Shown: positions 8,979 through 17,489 of the stretch, piece by piece
Layout: every line of letters starts with the position of its first letter
How positions within the stretch are numbered: position 1 is the stretch's first letter
Source of the DNA: Actinocatenispora sp963805605
GTDB taxonomy: Bacteria > Actinomycetota > Actinomycetes > Mycobacteriales > Micromonosporaceae
Direction of reading: 5' to 3'
DNA length: 64,000 bases
Assembly (NCBI GenBank): GCA_963805605.1
Contig: CAWDUX010000003.1
Coordinates: 62,001-126,000, forward strand
Position numbers and translations under genes: made by a program
Notes under the pieces: generated by a model
The model's input: only the letters and a program-made list of their open reading frames with translations
What the model was told of the DNA's origin: nothing
Databases searched by the model: none

Positions 8979-9773
8979 ATGGACACCGGGCTGGCAGGCA
9001 AACGGGTACTGGTCACCGGCGCTGCCGGCGGTATCGGTGGTGATCTGGTCGCCGCGTTCGCGGCCGAGGGTGCCCGGGTCGCGGTGCACTACCGGACCGG
9101 CGCGGCCCGGGCCGAGGTGCTGGCCGGGCAGCACGGTGGTATCGCGGTACCCGCCGACCTGACTGTCGAGTCCGATGTGGACGCTCTACTCGCGGCCACC
9201 GTGTCCGGTCTCGGTGGGCTGGAGATACTGGTCGCGAACGCCGGCAGTTTCCCGGTGTCCGCGCTGCCGCTGTGGCAGATGGACCATGCGCGGTGGCGGG
9301 ACACGATGGCGGCGAACCTGGATGCGGTGTTCCTGACCTGCCGGGCGTTCCTACGGCACGTGTCCGGCACCGGGGTGGGCACGATCGTGCTGATCGGCTC
9401 TACCGCCGGTCGCTTCGGCGAGGCCGACCACGCCGACTATGCAACCGCCAAGGCGGGCCTGCACGGGCTGGCCCGCAGCCTGAAGAACGAGATCGTCCGG
9501 ATCGCCCCGGCGGGTCGGGTGAACGTGGTGGCGCCCGGTTGGACGGCCACCACGCGCAACGCCGATCGGCTGACCGACGAGAGCTTCGTACGCCGCCGTA
9601 CTGCCACCATGGCCCTGGCCAAGCTGGGGCGTCCGGTCGACGTGGCCCGTACCGCCGTGGTGCTGGCCTCCGACGAGCTGTCCGGGCACATCACCGGGGA
9701 GATCGTCACGGTCGCCGGTGGCATGGAAGGTCGGCTGCTGCGGGACCCGGAACAGCCCTCGGGTCCGGCCTGA
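8979..9773 (+). CDS. Short-chain dehydrogenase/reductase
   Basis: NAD(P)-dependent oxidoreductase with a Rossmann fold; substrate unknown. The cofactor motif is TGAAGGIGG near residue 12, NAG lies in ILVANAGSF, the catalytic serine in IVLIGSTAGRFG, and the YxxxK pair in ADYATAKAGLHG. The C-terminus (GHITGEIVTVAGGMEG) is classic for the FabG-like branch. The ATG at 8979 gives 264 residues, the usual size, and matches the leaderless -10. The open frame continues upstream, but that part is shadow sequence of the HAD gene. It converges with the kinase gene, only 10 bases apart. Confidence 0.9.
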   Translation: MDTGLAGKRVLVTGAAGGIGGDLVAAFAAEGARVAVHYRTGAARAEVLAGQHGGIAVPADLTVESDVDALLAATVSGLGGLEILVANAGSFPVSALPLWQMDHARWRDTMAANLDAVFLTCRAFLRHVSGTGVGTIVLIGSTAGRFGEADHADYATAKAGLHGLARSLKNEIVRIAPAGRVNVVAPGWTATTRNADRLTDESFVRRRTATMALAKLGRPVDVARTAVVLASDELSGHITGEIVTVAGGMEGRLLRDPEQPSGPA

Positions 9774-9783
9774 GTCGTGCCGG

Positions 9784-10353
9784 TCAGCGCCCCGGTCCGG
9801 CGGATGGGTGTCCGGGCGGGTCGATGCGTGCCCTGTCCCAGTTGGCCAGGACCGCTGCGGCGGTCTGCGTCGGTGTCTGCGCCGAGGTGTCCAGCCAGTA
9901 GCCCAGTTGTGGACCGGCGCGCAGCTCACGGTCCAACTGCTGCGGGGTCCATCCGTCGACGTACCCGGTCTTGGCCCGGCCATTATCGCGCTCGGCGACC
10001 GACTCCGGGTCGGGCGCCAGCACCACCAGATGACGTGGCCTGACAACGAGCAGAGACAGATACCAGGGCAGGTCGTCGCCCAGGATGATGTCCTGCACGA
10101 CGACGGTGAAGCCTGCCGTGGCGTACGCGTCGGCCGTCTGTGCGGACAGCCGGTAACGCAGTTCGAGCTGCGCGCGGGCCTCGTCGGGGAATCCGGGTCG
10201 GGGCTCGGCTCGACCGGAGACTACCATGCGCCGGAACACGTCCCCCCGTACGTGGACGGACCTGGGTAGACGTTCTGCGACGAGCTGCGCCACCGTCGAC
10301 TTGCCGGCGGCCATGATGCCGGTCAGGACGAGTACTCCGGTCGCCGAGGTCAT
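9784..10353 (-). CDS. P-loop kinase, chloramphenicol-phosphotransferase-like
   Basis: ATP-dependent kinase of the AAA_33/CPT-like type; the substrate is unknown. Walker A is GIMAAGKST near residue 12; HVRGDVFRRMV resembles the substrate-binding segment, and VVVQDIILG a Walker-B-like strand. ERDNGRAKTGYVDGW may form the lid, and its arginines probably contact ATP phosphates. At 189 residues it is the normal size. CACACT (10360-10365) lies exactly six bases upstream of its ATG, so the message is probably leaderless. No resistance function should be inferred from the family name alone. Confidence 0.75.
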   Translation of the reverse strand: MTSATGVLVLTGIMAAGKSTVAQLVAERLPRSVHVRGDVFRRMVVSGRAEPRPGFPDEARAQLELRYRLSAQTADAYATAGFTVVVQDIILGDDLPWYLSLLVVRPRHLVVLAPDPESVAERDNGRAKTGYVDGWTPQQLDRELRAGPQLGYWLDTSAQTPTQTAAAVLANWDRARIDPPGHPSAGPGR

Positions 10354-10359
10354 CGGGCC

Positions 10360-10365
10360 AGTGTG
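10360..10365 (-). promoter_or_regulatory. -10-like element of the P-loop kinase gene
   Basis: On the minus strand CACACT is followed by six bases and the ATG at 10353. It fits the NANNNT form seen at other leaderless genes in this window. Confidence 0.4.
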
Positions 10366-10463
10366 ACAGTGATCATCGAACCTGCTGTTGCGGCGTAGCT
10401 CTGGTCGTGGGAGGCACCGGTCACAGCACCTGGTGCGCGATGATCGTGGTCGCGGTCACCGGG

Positions 10464-10469
10464 TAGACT
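10464..10469 (+). promoter_or_regulatory. Candidate -10 of the DEAD-box helicase gene
   Basis: TAGACT fits the actinobacterial -10. Transcription from here would give a leader of about 120 bases containing the hairpin at 10488-10504 (CGGCGC/GCGCCG). The -35 is not convincing. Confidence 0.35.
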
Positions 10470-10594
10470 TCCGGCGTACCCGCTTATCGGCGCACCGTGC
10501 GCCGGGCTCGTCTTGTTCATGCCGGTGGTTCTACCGCCCGGTGATCTGTTCCTCCTGGTGGCCTGAGGGTCGGCCGTGGAGCCTGCGGAGAGAC

Positions 10595-12307
10595 GTGCCC
10601 CTTTCCGAAAGGCCTGCTTTGACGAGCCCTGTTGTGCCCAGTCTGCCCGAGAACGCCACACTGTCCGATTCTGTGGACGCCGAATCCGAGACCGAACGCG
10701 CCGCGAGTTTCTCCGACTTCGGCGTACCGGACAACCTTGTGTCGCTGCTGCACCGCCGCGGCATGCCCACCCCCTTCCCGATCCAGGCAGCCACCCTGCC
10801 GGATGCACTCGCCGGACGCGACGTGCTCGGACGGGGCCGGACCGGTTCCGGCAAGACGCTGGCCTTCGGCCTGCCCGCCGTGATCCGGCTGGCCGGTGAG
10901 CCGGCCGCGCCCCGCCGCCCCCGTGGCCTGGTGCTGGTGCCGACCCGGGAACTGGCCACGCAGGTCCGTGACGCCCTGGAACCGCTCGGCCGTGCGATGG
11001 GCGTACGGCTCGCCGTGGTGGTCGGCGGCGCACCGTTCAGCAAGCAGATCAGCCAGCTGCGTCGGGGCGCCGAACTGGTCGTCGCCACGCCCGGCCGGTT
11101 GACCGACCTGATCGAGCAGCGTGCCTGCGACCTGTCCGACGTCGAGCTCACCGTGCTCGACGAGGCCGACCAGATGTGCGACATGGGCTTCCTACCCGCG
11201 GTGACCGCACTGCTGGACCAGGTGCGTCCCGGTGGCCAGCGGATGCTGTTCTCCGCGACCCTCGACGGTGACGTCGACAGCTTGGTCGCCAAGTACCTGA
11301 CCGACCCGGTGACCCACTCCACCGACCCGGGCACGGCGTCGGTGTCCACCATGGAGCACCACCTGGTCTTCCTGGCCCCCCGCGACAAGGCGGCCATCAC
11401 CGCGCAGATCGCCGGGCGGGAGGGACGGACCCTGCTGTTCGTCCGGACCCGTACCTTCGCCGATCGGCTGGAGGAGGAACTGCGCGCCGTCGGTGTGCGT
11501 GCCCGGGCACTGCACGGCGGCAAGACACAGGCGGTCCGTACCCGGACCCTCGGCGACTTCAAGGAGGGCCGGGTCACCGCGCTGGTCGCCACCGACGTGG
11601 CGGCCCGCGGCATCCACGTCGACGACGTGAGTCTGGTGCTGCACGTCGACCCGGCGGGTGACTCCAAGGACTACCTGCACCGGGCCGGCCGTACCGCTCG
11701 CGCCGGGGGTTCCGGCACGGTGGTGACGCTGGTGACGCCCAGGCAGCGCCGCTCGACCGAGCAGATCACCCGGCAGGCCGGGGTCAATGCCGGCAAGCTG
11801 CGGGTACGTCTCGACGATCGGGACGTCACGGTGGACTCGCTGCTCGCCGAGGTCACCGGGGCACAACAGCCCAGCGGGGTTCCGGTACCGGTGGAGCCGG
11901 TCCGTACCCCGGGCCGCGCTGGAGGTCGGCCGCGCCGGTTCGGTGACCGCCCGGAGTCGGGCCATCGACCCAGTTACCGTGGCCCGCGCCGCGAGGACGG
12001 CGGGTCTGGTGATTCCGCGGCCCGTCGGGACCGGGACGGGTTCCGGGGCGGCCGCCGGCCGCGCCGGGAGGACGGCGAGCACCGCGGCGCCCGTCGGGAC
12101 GGCGTGGACAGTCGCGCACACGACCGCTCGTCGCGATTCAACGACCGCGCGCCGCGTTTTGACGACCGCCCGCCGCGCCGCGACGAGCCGTCGCAGCGCA
12201 CCGATCGGTACCGCTCGGACCGGGACGGTGGGGAGCGCAGTCCGCGCGCCGACTGGAAGCCCCGCGGCGAGCGTAAGCCGCGATGGAACTCGCGGCACTC
12301 TGCCTGA
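10595..12307 (+). CDS. DEAD-box RNA helicase
   Basis: ATP-dependent RNA helicase, probably acting in ribosome assembly or RNA decay. Motifs in order are Q motif (FPIQAATLPDALAGRDVLG), Walker A GRTGSGKT (about 82-89), PTRELA, TPGR, DEAD (VLDEADQM, near 188), SAT (LFSATLDG), ATDVAARGIHV and HRAGRTAR (near 362). After about residue 430 the tail is basic and low-complexity, rich in R, D and G (RDRDGFRGGRRPRRED), as in RNA-binding tails. The GTG at 10595 follows GCGGAG by four bases; upstream in-frame sequence does not look coding. The stop lies in a 19-bp tandem repeat and a bidirectional terminator follows. Confidence 0.93.
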   Translation: MPLSERPALTSPVVPSLPENATLSDSVDAESETERAASFSDFGVPDNLVSLLHRRGMPTPFPIQAATLPDALAGRDVLGRGRTGSGKTLAFGLPAVIRLAGEPAAPRRPRGLVLVPTRELATQVRDALEPLGRAMGVRLAVVVGGAPFSKQISQLRRGAELVVATPGRLTDLIEQRACDLSDVELTVLDEADQMCDMGFLPAVTALLDQVRPGGQRMLFSATLDGDVDSLVAKYLTDPVTHSTDPGTASVSTMEHHLVFLAPRDKAAITAQIAGREGRTLLFVRTRTFADRLEEELRAVGVRARALHGGKTQAVRTRTLGDFKEGRVTALVATDVAARGIHVDDVSLVLHVDPAGDSKDYLHRAGRTARAGGSGTVVTLVTPRQRRSTEQITRQAGVNAGKLRVRLDDRDVTVDSLLAEVTGAQQPSGVPVPVEPVRTPGRAGGRPRRFGDRPESGHRPSYRGPRREDGGSGDSAARRDRDGFRGGRRPRREDGEHRGARRDGVDSRAHDRSSRFNDRAPRFDDRPPRRDEPSQRTDRYRSDRDGGERSPRADWKPRGERKPRWNSRHSA

Positions 12308-12339
12308 CCGGAGCTGCGCGGCCTGACCGGAGCTGCGCG
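12302..12339 (+). repeat. 19-bp exact tandem duplication over the helicase stop codon
   Basis: GCCTGACCGGAGCTGCGCG occurs at 12302-12320 and again, without a gap, at 12321-12339. The stop codon (12305-12307) lies in the first copy. Confidence 0.9.
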
Positions 12340-12380
12340 GCCCGCAGCGACGGCAGCCGGAAGATGATGTCAGCTTGACA

Positions 12381-12416
12381 TGACGCCCGTCGCGCCAAGT
12401 GGCGCGGCGGGCGTCA
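12381..12416. terminator. Bidirectional terminator between helicase and hydroxyacid oxidase
   Basis: TGACGCCCGTCGCGCC (12381-12396) folds back on GGCGCGGCGGGCGTCA (12401-12416): 16 pairs with one G-U and a 4-base loop. It lies between convergent genes, and the minus-strand gene's stop codon (12414-12416) forms the base of the stem. Confidence 0.85.
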
Positions 12417-13457
12417 CCAGGTCCGCGGGGATACCAGGTCTGCGGAGATCTCTGCGAGTCGCGTCAGGCCGCTGAGTGCCAGTGCCTCCATCAGGTCGGT
12501 ACGGATCGCCTCCAGCGCCGAGGTGACGCCGGCAGCGCCGTCGGCGGCCAGCGCCCACAGCACGGGTCGGCCGAGAAGTACCGCGTCCGCGCCGAGCGCG
12601 AGCGCTGTCAGTACATCGCGCCCGGAGCGGATGCCGCCGTCCACCAGTACCGGGCAGCGGCCGGCGAGCCGAGCGGACACCTCGGCCAGTGCGCTGGCGG
12701 TGTCCACGGCCCGGTCCAGTTGCCGGCCGCCGTGGTTGGACACCACGATCCCGGCCGCGCCGGCGGCCAGGCACGCCTCCGCGTCGTCGGCCCGCAGTAC
12801 ACCCTTGACCAGTACCGGTACCCCCAGCTCGGTCAGTTCGCGCACCGTGTCGAAGGTGGCGCCGGGGTGTTGCGCGGTGGCGGTGTCGACCACCGCGTCG
12901 GGTGCCAGATGCGCGGCCATGTTGACCAGATACATCTTGTCGTCGACCGGCGGCATCGCGGTGCGCTTCTTGACCCCGGTGTACGGGGTGTCGGCGGTCA
13001 GTACCATGGCTGCGGCGCCTGCGGCGACCGCGCGGCGGGTCATCTGCCGGCTCAGTTCCGGATCGCCCAGCATGTACACCTGGAACCACCACGGGCCGGT
13101 GGCTGCCGCGCCGACGTCCTCGATCCGGCGCGAGCAGCGGGAGGACAGCACCAGCAGCGATCCGGCCGCACCGATACCGGTCGCCGTCGCGCATTCGCCG
13201 TCCGGGTGTGCCAGGCCGTGGTACGCGGTCGGTGCCGCCAGTACCGGTGTGCGCAGTGACGTACCGAACAACGACGTCGATGTGTCCACAGTGGATACGT
13301 CGCGCAGCACGTGCGGATGGAACCGGTACCGGGACCAGGCCCGTGCCGCCTCGTCGAGGGTGATCTCGTCACCCGAGCCGGTCGCGTAGTAGTCGTGTAC
13401 GGCGCTGGGCAGCAGGTCCCGCGCGGTCCGCTGCTGGTCGGCCAACAGTGCGAGCAT
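12414..13457 (-). CDS. FMN-dependent alpha-hydroxyacid oxidase/dehydrogenase
   Basis: Oxidises an L-2-hydroxyacid (lactate, glycolate or similar) with FMN. Diagnostic segments are WWFQVYML, LTADTPYTGVKKRT, PVLVKGVL, VVSNHGGRQLDRA with the catalytic histidine, and DGGIRSGRDVL for FMN phosphate. From the ATG at 13457 it is 347 residues, within the family range. This start has a GGGAGGA ribosome binding site, and the site is buried in the hairpin at 13462-13506, so its translation may be structure-controlled. An in-frame ATG at 13484 lies inside that hairpin and is less likely. The exact substrate cannot be read from sequence. Confidence 0.88.
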   Translation of the reverse strand: MLALLADQQRTARDLLPSAVHDYYATGSGDEITLDEAARAWSRYRFHPHVLRDVSTVDTSTSLFGTSLRTPVLAAPTAYHGLAHPDGECATATGIGAAGSLLVLSSRCSRRIEDVGAAATGPWWFQVYMLGDPELSRQMTRRAVAAGAAAMVLTADTPYTGVKKRTAMPPVDDKMYLVNMAAHLAPDAVVDTATAQHPGATFDTVRELTELGVPVLVKGVLRADDAEACLAAGAAGIVVSNHGGRQLDRAVDTASALAEVSARLAGRCPVLVDGGIRSGRDVLTALALGADAVLLGRPVLWALAADGAAGVTSALEAIRTDLMEALALSGLTRLAEISADLVSPRTW

Positions 13458-13461
13458 TCGT

Positions 13462-13506
13462 CCTCCCTGGTACCGGCAGCACACGCTACCTGCTGTACCA
13501 GGGAGG
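13462..13506 (-). promoter_or_regulatory. Hairpin covering the hydroxyacid oxidase ribosome binding site
   Basis: CCTCCCTGGTA (13462-13472) pairs with TACCAGGGAGG (13496-13506), and CAGCA (13477-13481) with TGCTG (13491-13495), giving a 16-bp stem with one 4-base bulge. On the minus strand the 3' arm contains GGGAGGA, the ribosome binding site of the gene starting at 13457. The stem begins 5 bases after the phoD stop. Confidence 0.75.
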
Positions 13507-13511
13507 CGATG

Positions 13512-15305
13512 TCAGGTTGTGGCCGCTGCCCGGTCGGGCCGCTCCGCGGTGCTCCAGGCCAACGGCACCTGGGCGAGCGGGCGGAGCCGTGGGTGCTCGT
13601 CCCCGCTGCGTTCGGTGCCGTCCAACCGGACGCGTGCGGCCCGGCCGGTCAGCTCCAGGGTGCCGATCGCGTTACTGAAGAACGGGCCGGTGCGTCGTTC
13701 CCAACTCGGCTGCGGTCGTGGCACCCCGGCCAACCGCGCCAGCCCGGCCCCGATCGCCGCCGCGCCACGGTTCCAGCCCAGCCGGAAACCGATCTTCATC
13801 TCCGGCGGCGCCTGGTTGTGGGTAGGGGAGCAGGTCAACTGGTAGACGCGGCTGCCCGTTTCCGGACCGAACAACGCCTCGGCGACATAACTATGGTGTA
13901 CATCACCGGACAGTACGGAGATGCTGGCCGGTGGTCGGCCGCTGCCGTAGCCGCCCCGGGCGACCTTCTCCAGCATCCGACCGAGCCGCTCGAACGACGA
14001 CCGGAACGCGGCCCAGTGTTCCATGTCGGAGAACTGCCGCAACCATTCCGCCCAGGCCGCGACCGGGCGGTGCGGAGAGTCGCAAAGCCGCTCGTTCCAG
14101 GTCTCCAACTCGTGGATCGCCGGCGGCAGCAGCCAGGGTAGGGAGGCGCCGATCACCAGATGGTCGTAGTCACCGCGCAACTGCTGCTCGAACCAGTCCC
14201 AGTCCGTGCGGGAGAGCATCTGTCGCTCGCCGGGCGTCAGTACCCGTCCGGCCCGGTTGTCCAGCACGACCACCCGGGTCCCGGCCAGGTCGAGGCGGTA
14301 ACTCCAGCGTGGTGCCGGTGCCGGATCGCGTGTTGTGGGGCCGGTGACGGCCGGCGTCGGGATCCGATCCTGCTCGGCACGGGTTCCCTGGTCCGCGGAC
14401 CGGTCGGTGGCCACCGCGATCTCGACCAGCAGGTCGGTCGCGTCCTCGGCGGCCAGAACCGCCGTGACGCCCGGATCACTGCCGATCTCCTCCGGAGTCA
14501 GATTGCCCAGGTGCTGATAGACCCAGTACGAGGCGATGCCGCCGGTGATGCGTCGATGCCACCACGGCTGCCTGCCGATCGTCTCCCGCCACGGTGCCGA
14601 GGTGTTCCAGTCGTCGACGATCTCGTGGTCGTCGAAGATCATCGCGGTCGGGACGGTGGACAGCAGCCACCGGATCTCCGGATCCTGCCACGACTCGTAG
14701 TAGAGGCGGGTGTACTCCTCGAAGTCGCCGACCTCGTTCTGCGGGGGCACCGCGGTGCCCCCGCCGCTGTCCTCCCGGCGCTGCTCGAGAAACTCCTGCG
14801 TCGCCGGGGAGGTCTCGTCGGCGTACACCTGGTCGCCGAGCATCAACAGCAGGTCGGGCCGATCGACGGGACTCCGGTCGGAGTCGATGAGCGTCCGGGC
14901 GTAGGTGTCCAGCGCGTCCGGCGGGTAGCTGTCGTCGGTGAGCGGTGACCCCTCGCGGCAGGAACCGAAGATCACCCGTACCGGTGTGTCCCGGTCGGTG
15001 CGCACGGTCCGGATCCGGCTCGGTGGGAAGGTCGAATCCGCCGGTGGCCAGACCTTCTGCTCGTCCACCAGAACCTCGTACGACACGTCTGCACCGGGCT
15101 GCAGCCCGGTGAGCAGCACCAGCGCGTAATGGTGCGAGAAGGCGGTGAAGGTACGTGCCGTGGCGTTGCGGCCACCGGCCCGTACCTCGACCTGGGCTGG
15201 CCCGCTGGTCTCCAGCCAGATGCTGGCCGTGGTCTCGGTCACCCGACGTAGCACAGGCCCGAGTAGTAGTGGTCCCTGGGACGCATTCCGCGCAGATCCG
15301 TTCAC
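13512..15305 (-). CDS. PhoD-family alkaline phosphatase/phosphodiesterase
   Basis: Metallophosphoesterase of the PhoD-like superfamily. Metal-binding motifs are GSCREGS (114-120), LLLMLGDQVYADE (152-164), MIFDDHEIVDDWN (near 220) and LSGDVHHSYVAE. An N-terminal beta-sandwich domain (about 1-100, GPVLRRVTETTASIWLET) precedes the catalytic domain, as usual. Classical PhoD enzymes carry a Tat signal; none is visible, so this 597-residue protein is probably cytoplasmic or leaves by another route. The start is GTG, preceded by GGGGAAGG. It is transcribed toward the hydroxyacid oxidase gene and divergently from ftsY. Confidence 0.85.
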   Translation of the reverse strand: MNGSARNASQGPLLLGPVLRRVTETTASIWLETSGPAQVEVRAGGRNATARTFTAFSHHYALVLLTGLQPGADVSYEVLVDEQKVWPPADSTFPPSRIRTVRTDRDTPVRVIFGSCREGSPLTDDSYPPDALDTYARTLIDSDRSPVDRPDLLLMLGDQVYADETSPATQEFLEQRREDSGGGTAVPPQNEVGDFEEYTRLYYESWQDPEIRWLLSTVPTAMIFDDHEIVDDWNTSAPWRETIGRQPWWHRRITGGIASYWVYQHLGNLTPEEIGSDPGVTAVLAAEDATDLLVEIAVATDRSADQGTRAEQDRIPTPAVTGPTTRDPAPAPRWSYRLDLAGTRVVVLDNRAGRVLTPGERQMLSRTDWDWFEQQLRGDYDHLVIGASLPWLLPPAIHELETWNERLCDSPHRPVAAWAEWLRQFSDMEHWAAFRSSFERLGRMLEKVARGGYGSGRPPASISVLSGDVHHSYVAEALFGPETGSRVYQLTCSPTHNQAPPEMKIGFRLGWNRGAAAIGAGLARLAGVPRPQPSWERRTGPFFSNAIGTLELTGRAARVRLDGTERSGDEHPRLRPLAQVPLAWSTAERPDRAAATT

Positions 15306-15450
15306 GAGCGCTACCTTCCCCGATCCGCCCGGTCTGACACATCAGCCTGCAGTCGACACCGCTCTGTAACGGCGTCGTCTGGTGAGGCGCGCCACGCGGA
15401 GCAACGGAGTGCGCGCAAGGCCGCGGCACGCGTCTGTCAGGATTCTGCAC

Positions 15451-16650
15451 ATGGAGTATGTGCTCATCGCCGTCGGGCTCGTCGTGCTGCTGGCGCTCGC
15501 CGGCCTGCTGGCCTTCGTGGTGCCCAGGGCGCGGCGAACCCGTACCGGGTCCGCGGACGGGGCCGGTGACAGCACCGGGGGGTCCACCGGTACGGCTACC
15601 GCAACCGCGCCGCCCGCCGAGGTGGCGCCGGCGCCGCCGGTCGAACAGACCGCCGAGCCGACCGCGCCACCCGCCCCGGACGTCGTGGCGGCTCCCGAGG
15701 TCGAGACACCGGAGCCGGTCGCCGGCCGGATGGTACGGCTGCGTGGTCGGCTCGCAAGGTCGCAGAACCTGCTCGGTCGTGGCCTGCTGACCCTGTTGTC
15801 CCGGGAGAAGTTGGACGACGACACCTGGGAGGACATCGAGGACTCGCTGCTGACCGCGGACGTCGGGGTCGCGGCGACCACCGAGATCGTCGGGCGGTTG
15901 CGGGAGCGTACCCGGGTATTGGGCACCCGTTCGGTCGCCGAGCTGCGGGAACTGCTGGTCGAGGAACTGGTCGGCGCGCTCGGCCCCGACCTGGACCGTT
16001 CGTTGGCAACCCTGCCGCACCCGGACCGGCCGGCGGTGGCGCTCGTGGTCGGGGTCAACGGTTCCGGCAAAACCACCACCTGTGGCAAGATCGCCCGCGT
16101 GCTGGTGGCCGATGGACGCAGTGTGCTGCTCGGTGCGGCGGACACCTTCCGGGCCGCCGCGGTCGACCAGCTTGCCACCTGGGGCGAACGAGTCGGCGCC
16201 GAGGTGGTCCGCGCGCCGGAGGGCCGGGACCCGGCGTCGGTGGCCTATGACTCGGTGCAGCGCGGTATCGAGACCAAGGTGGACACCGTACTGATCGACA
16301 CGGCCGGGCGGCTGCAGAACAAGGTCGGCCTGATGGACGAGCTCCGCAAGGTCAAGCGGGTGGTGGAGAAACACGGACCGGTGGACGAGACGCTCCTGGT
16401 ACTGGACGCCACCACCGGCCAGAACGGCCTGGCCCAGGCGCAGGTGTTCACCGAGGTGGTGAATGTCACCGGGGTGGTGCTGACCAAGCTCGACGGCACC
16501 GCCAAGGGCGGCATCGTGATCGCCGTGCAGCGCAAGCTCGGCATTCCGGTCAAACTTGTCGGACTGGGCGAAGGTAAGGATGACCTGGCGCCCTTCGATC
16601 CGCGGCAGTTCGTCGAGGCACTGCTCGGCGAACCGGCCGGGCAGAGTTGA
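15451..16650 (+). CDS. ftsY: Signal recognition particle receptor FtsY
   Basis: Membrane-associated SRP receptor GTPase that docks SRP-ribosome complexes at the translocon. The actinobacterial form begins with a real transmembrane helix (MEYVLIAVGLVVLLALAGLLAF... at 1-25), followed by an A/P/T-rich linker to about 95. The NG domain follows: GVNGSGKTTT (201-210), DTFRAAAVDQL, DTAGRLQ, TKLDGTAKGG, and the closing FDPRQFVEALL. From the ATG at 15451 it has 399 residues. The frame is open upstream but loses coding character. The stop lies in a 15-bp tandem repeat. The partner Ffh is at 21788. Confidence 0.95.
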   Translation: MEYVLIAVGLVVLLALAGLLAFVVPRARRTRTGSADGAGDSTGGSTGTATATAPPAEVAPAPPVEQTAEPTAPPAPDVVAAPEVETPEPVAGRMVRLRGRLARSQNLLGRGLLTLLSREKLDDDTWEDIEDSLLTADVGVAATTEIVGRLRERTRVLGTRSVAELRELLVEELVGALGPDLDRSLATLPHPDRPAVALVVGVNGSGKTTTCGKIARVLVADGRSVLLGAADTFRAAAVDQLATWGERVGAEVVRAPEGRDPASVAYDSVQRGIETKVDTVLIDTAGRLQNKVGLMDELRKVKRVVEKHGPVDETLLVLDATTGQNGLAQAQVFTEVVNVTGVVLTKLDGTAKGGIVIAVQRKLGIPVKLVGLGEGKDDLAPFDPRQFVEALLGEPAGQS

Positions 16651-16675
16651 CGTTGAACCCGTCGACGTTGAACCC
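16646..16675 (+). repeat. 15-bp tandem duplication over the ftsY stop codon
   Basis: GTTGACGTTGAACCC (16646-16660) is followed directly by GTCGACGTTGAACCC (16661-16675), differing at one base. The ftsY stop (16648-16650) is in the first copy. Confidence 0.85.
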
Positions 16676-16687
16676 CCGGGGTGGTCG

Positions 16688-17476
16688 GTGACGCAGCACG
16701 AGGTCCAACTGCACGGCGGCAACACCAGCACGGTGGTGCGAGTCGGTGACACCGTACGACGCAACGCCGGTCCCTGGACGCCGGCCGTCCACGCACTGCT
16801 CCGGCACCTGGAGACGGTGGGATTCACCGGCGCTCCCCGTGCCCTGGGAATCGACGAACAGGGCCGGGAGGTCCTGTCCTACCTGGAAGGCGAGTGCGGC
16901 GAGTACCCGATCGCCGAACACTGGGCCACCGACGAGGCGCTCGTCACAGTGGCCAAGATGCTGCGGATGTTCCACGACGCGCAGTACGGGTTCCGGCTGC
17001 CGCCCAACGCCGTGTGGCGCTCGTTCGGCCCGCCACCACCCGACACCGAGGTGGTCTGCCACCACGACGCGGCGCCGCACAACGTCATCTGGCGTCCGGA
17101 CGGGACCCTCGCACTGATCGACTTCGACCTGTCCAGCCCGGGATCACGGATCTACGACGTGGCGTACGCGGCGTGGACCTGGGTCCCGCTGTTCAGCGAC
17201 CGGGACTCCTTCACCCTGGGCTGGAAACGGCCGAACCGGCCGCGCAGGCTGCGGATGTTCGCCGACGCGTACGGGCTCACCCCCCGCGACCGGCACCGGC
17301 TGATCCGGGTCATCCGCAAGCGGATCGTGGACCACGTGGAGGGCATCCGTCGGATGGCGGCGGCCGGCGAGCCCGCGTTCGTCCGGATCGTGCACAAGGG
17401 CCATCTCCGTCGCCCGATGCGTGACCTGCGGCTGATCGACCACGAGCGGCAGGTCCTGGAGTACGCGATGCGCTGA
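16688..17476 (+). CDS. Aminoglycoside-phosphotransferase-like kinase
   Basis: Protein-kinase-fold small-molecule kinase of the APH family. It carries the catalytic loop VCHHDAAPHNVIW (HxDxxxxN) and the metal-binding DFD in LIDFDLSSPGSRIYDVAYAAW. The GTG at 16688 gives 262 residues, follows GGGGTGG, and yields a sensible N-terminus (TQHEVQLHGGNTSTVVRVGDTVRR). Many chromosomal APH-like proteins are not resistance enzymes, so the substrate is open. It sits 37 bases after ftsY, between secretion and nitrogen genes, where it is not part of the conserved backbone. Confidence 0.82.
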   Translation: MTQHEVQLHGGNTSTVVRVGDTVRRNAGPWTPAVHALLRHLETVGFTGAPRALGIDEQGREVLSYLEGECGEYPIAEHWATDEALVTVAKMLRMFHDAQYGFRLPPNAVWRSFGPPPPDTEVVCHHDAAPHNVIWRPDGTLALIDFDLSSPGSRIYDVAYAAWTWVPLFSDRDSFTLGWKRPNRPRRLRMFADAYGLTPRDRHRLIRVIRKRIVDHVEGIRRMAAAGEPAFVRIVHKGHLRRPMRDLRLIDHERQVLEYAMR

Positions 17477-17489
17477 GTGCCCGGCCCGG

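Noticed and set aside
9784..10353. Antibiotic resistance by the chloramphenicol-phosphotransferase-like kinase, and by the APH-like protein at 16688
   Set aside because: Family resemblance only. Both are chromosomal housekeeping-style genes without resistance context, so I left the substrates open.
14476..16827. Minus-strand frame of 783 codons across phoD, ftsY and the APH gene
   Set aside because: It overlaps three convincing genes on both strands, has Q/H/G-rich composition, and no recognisable domain.
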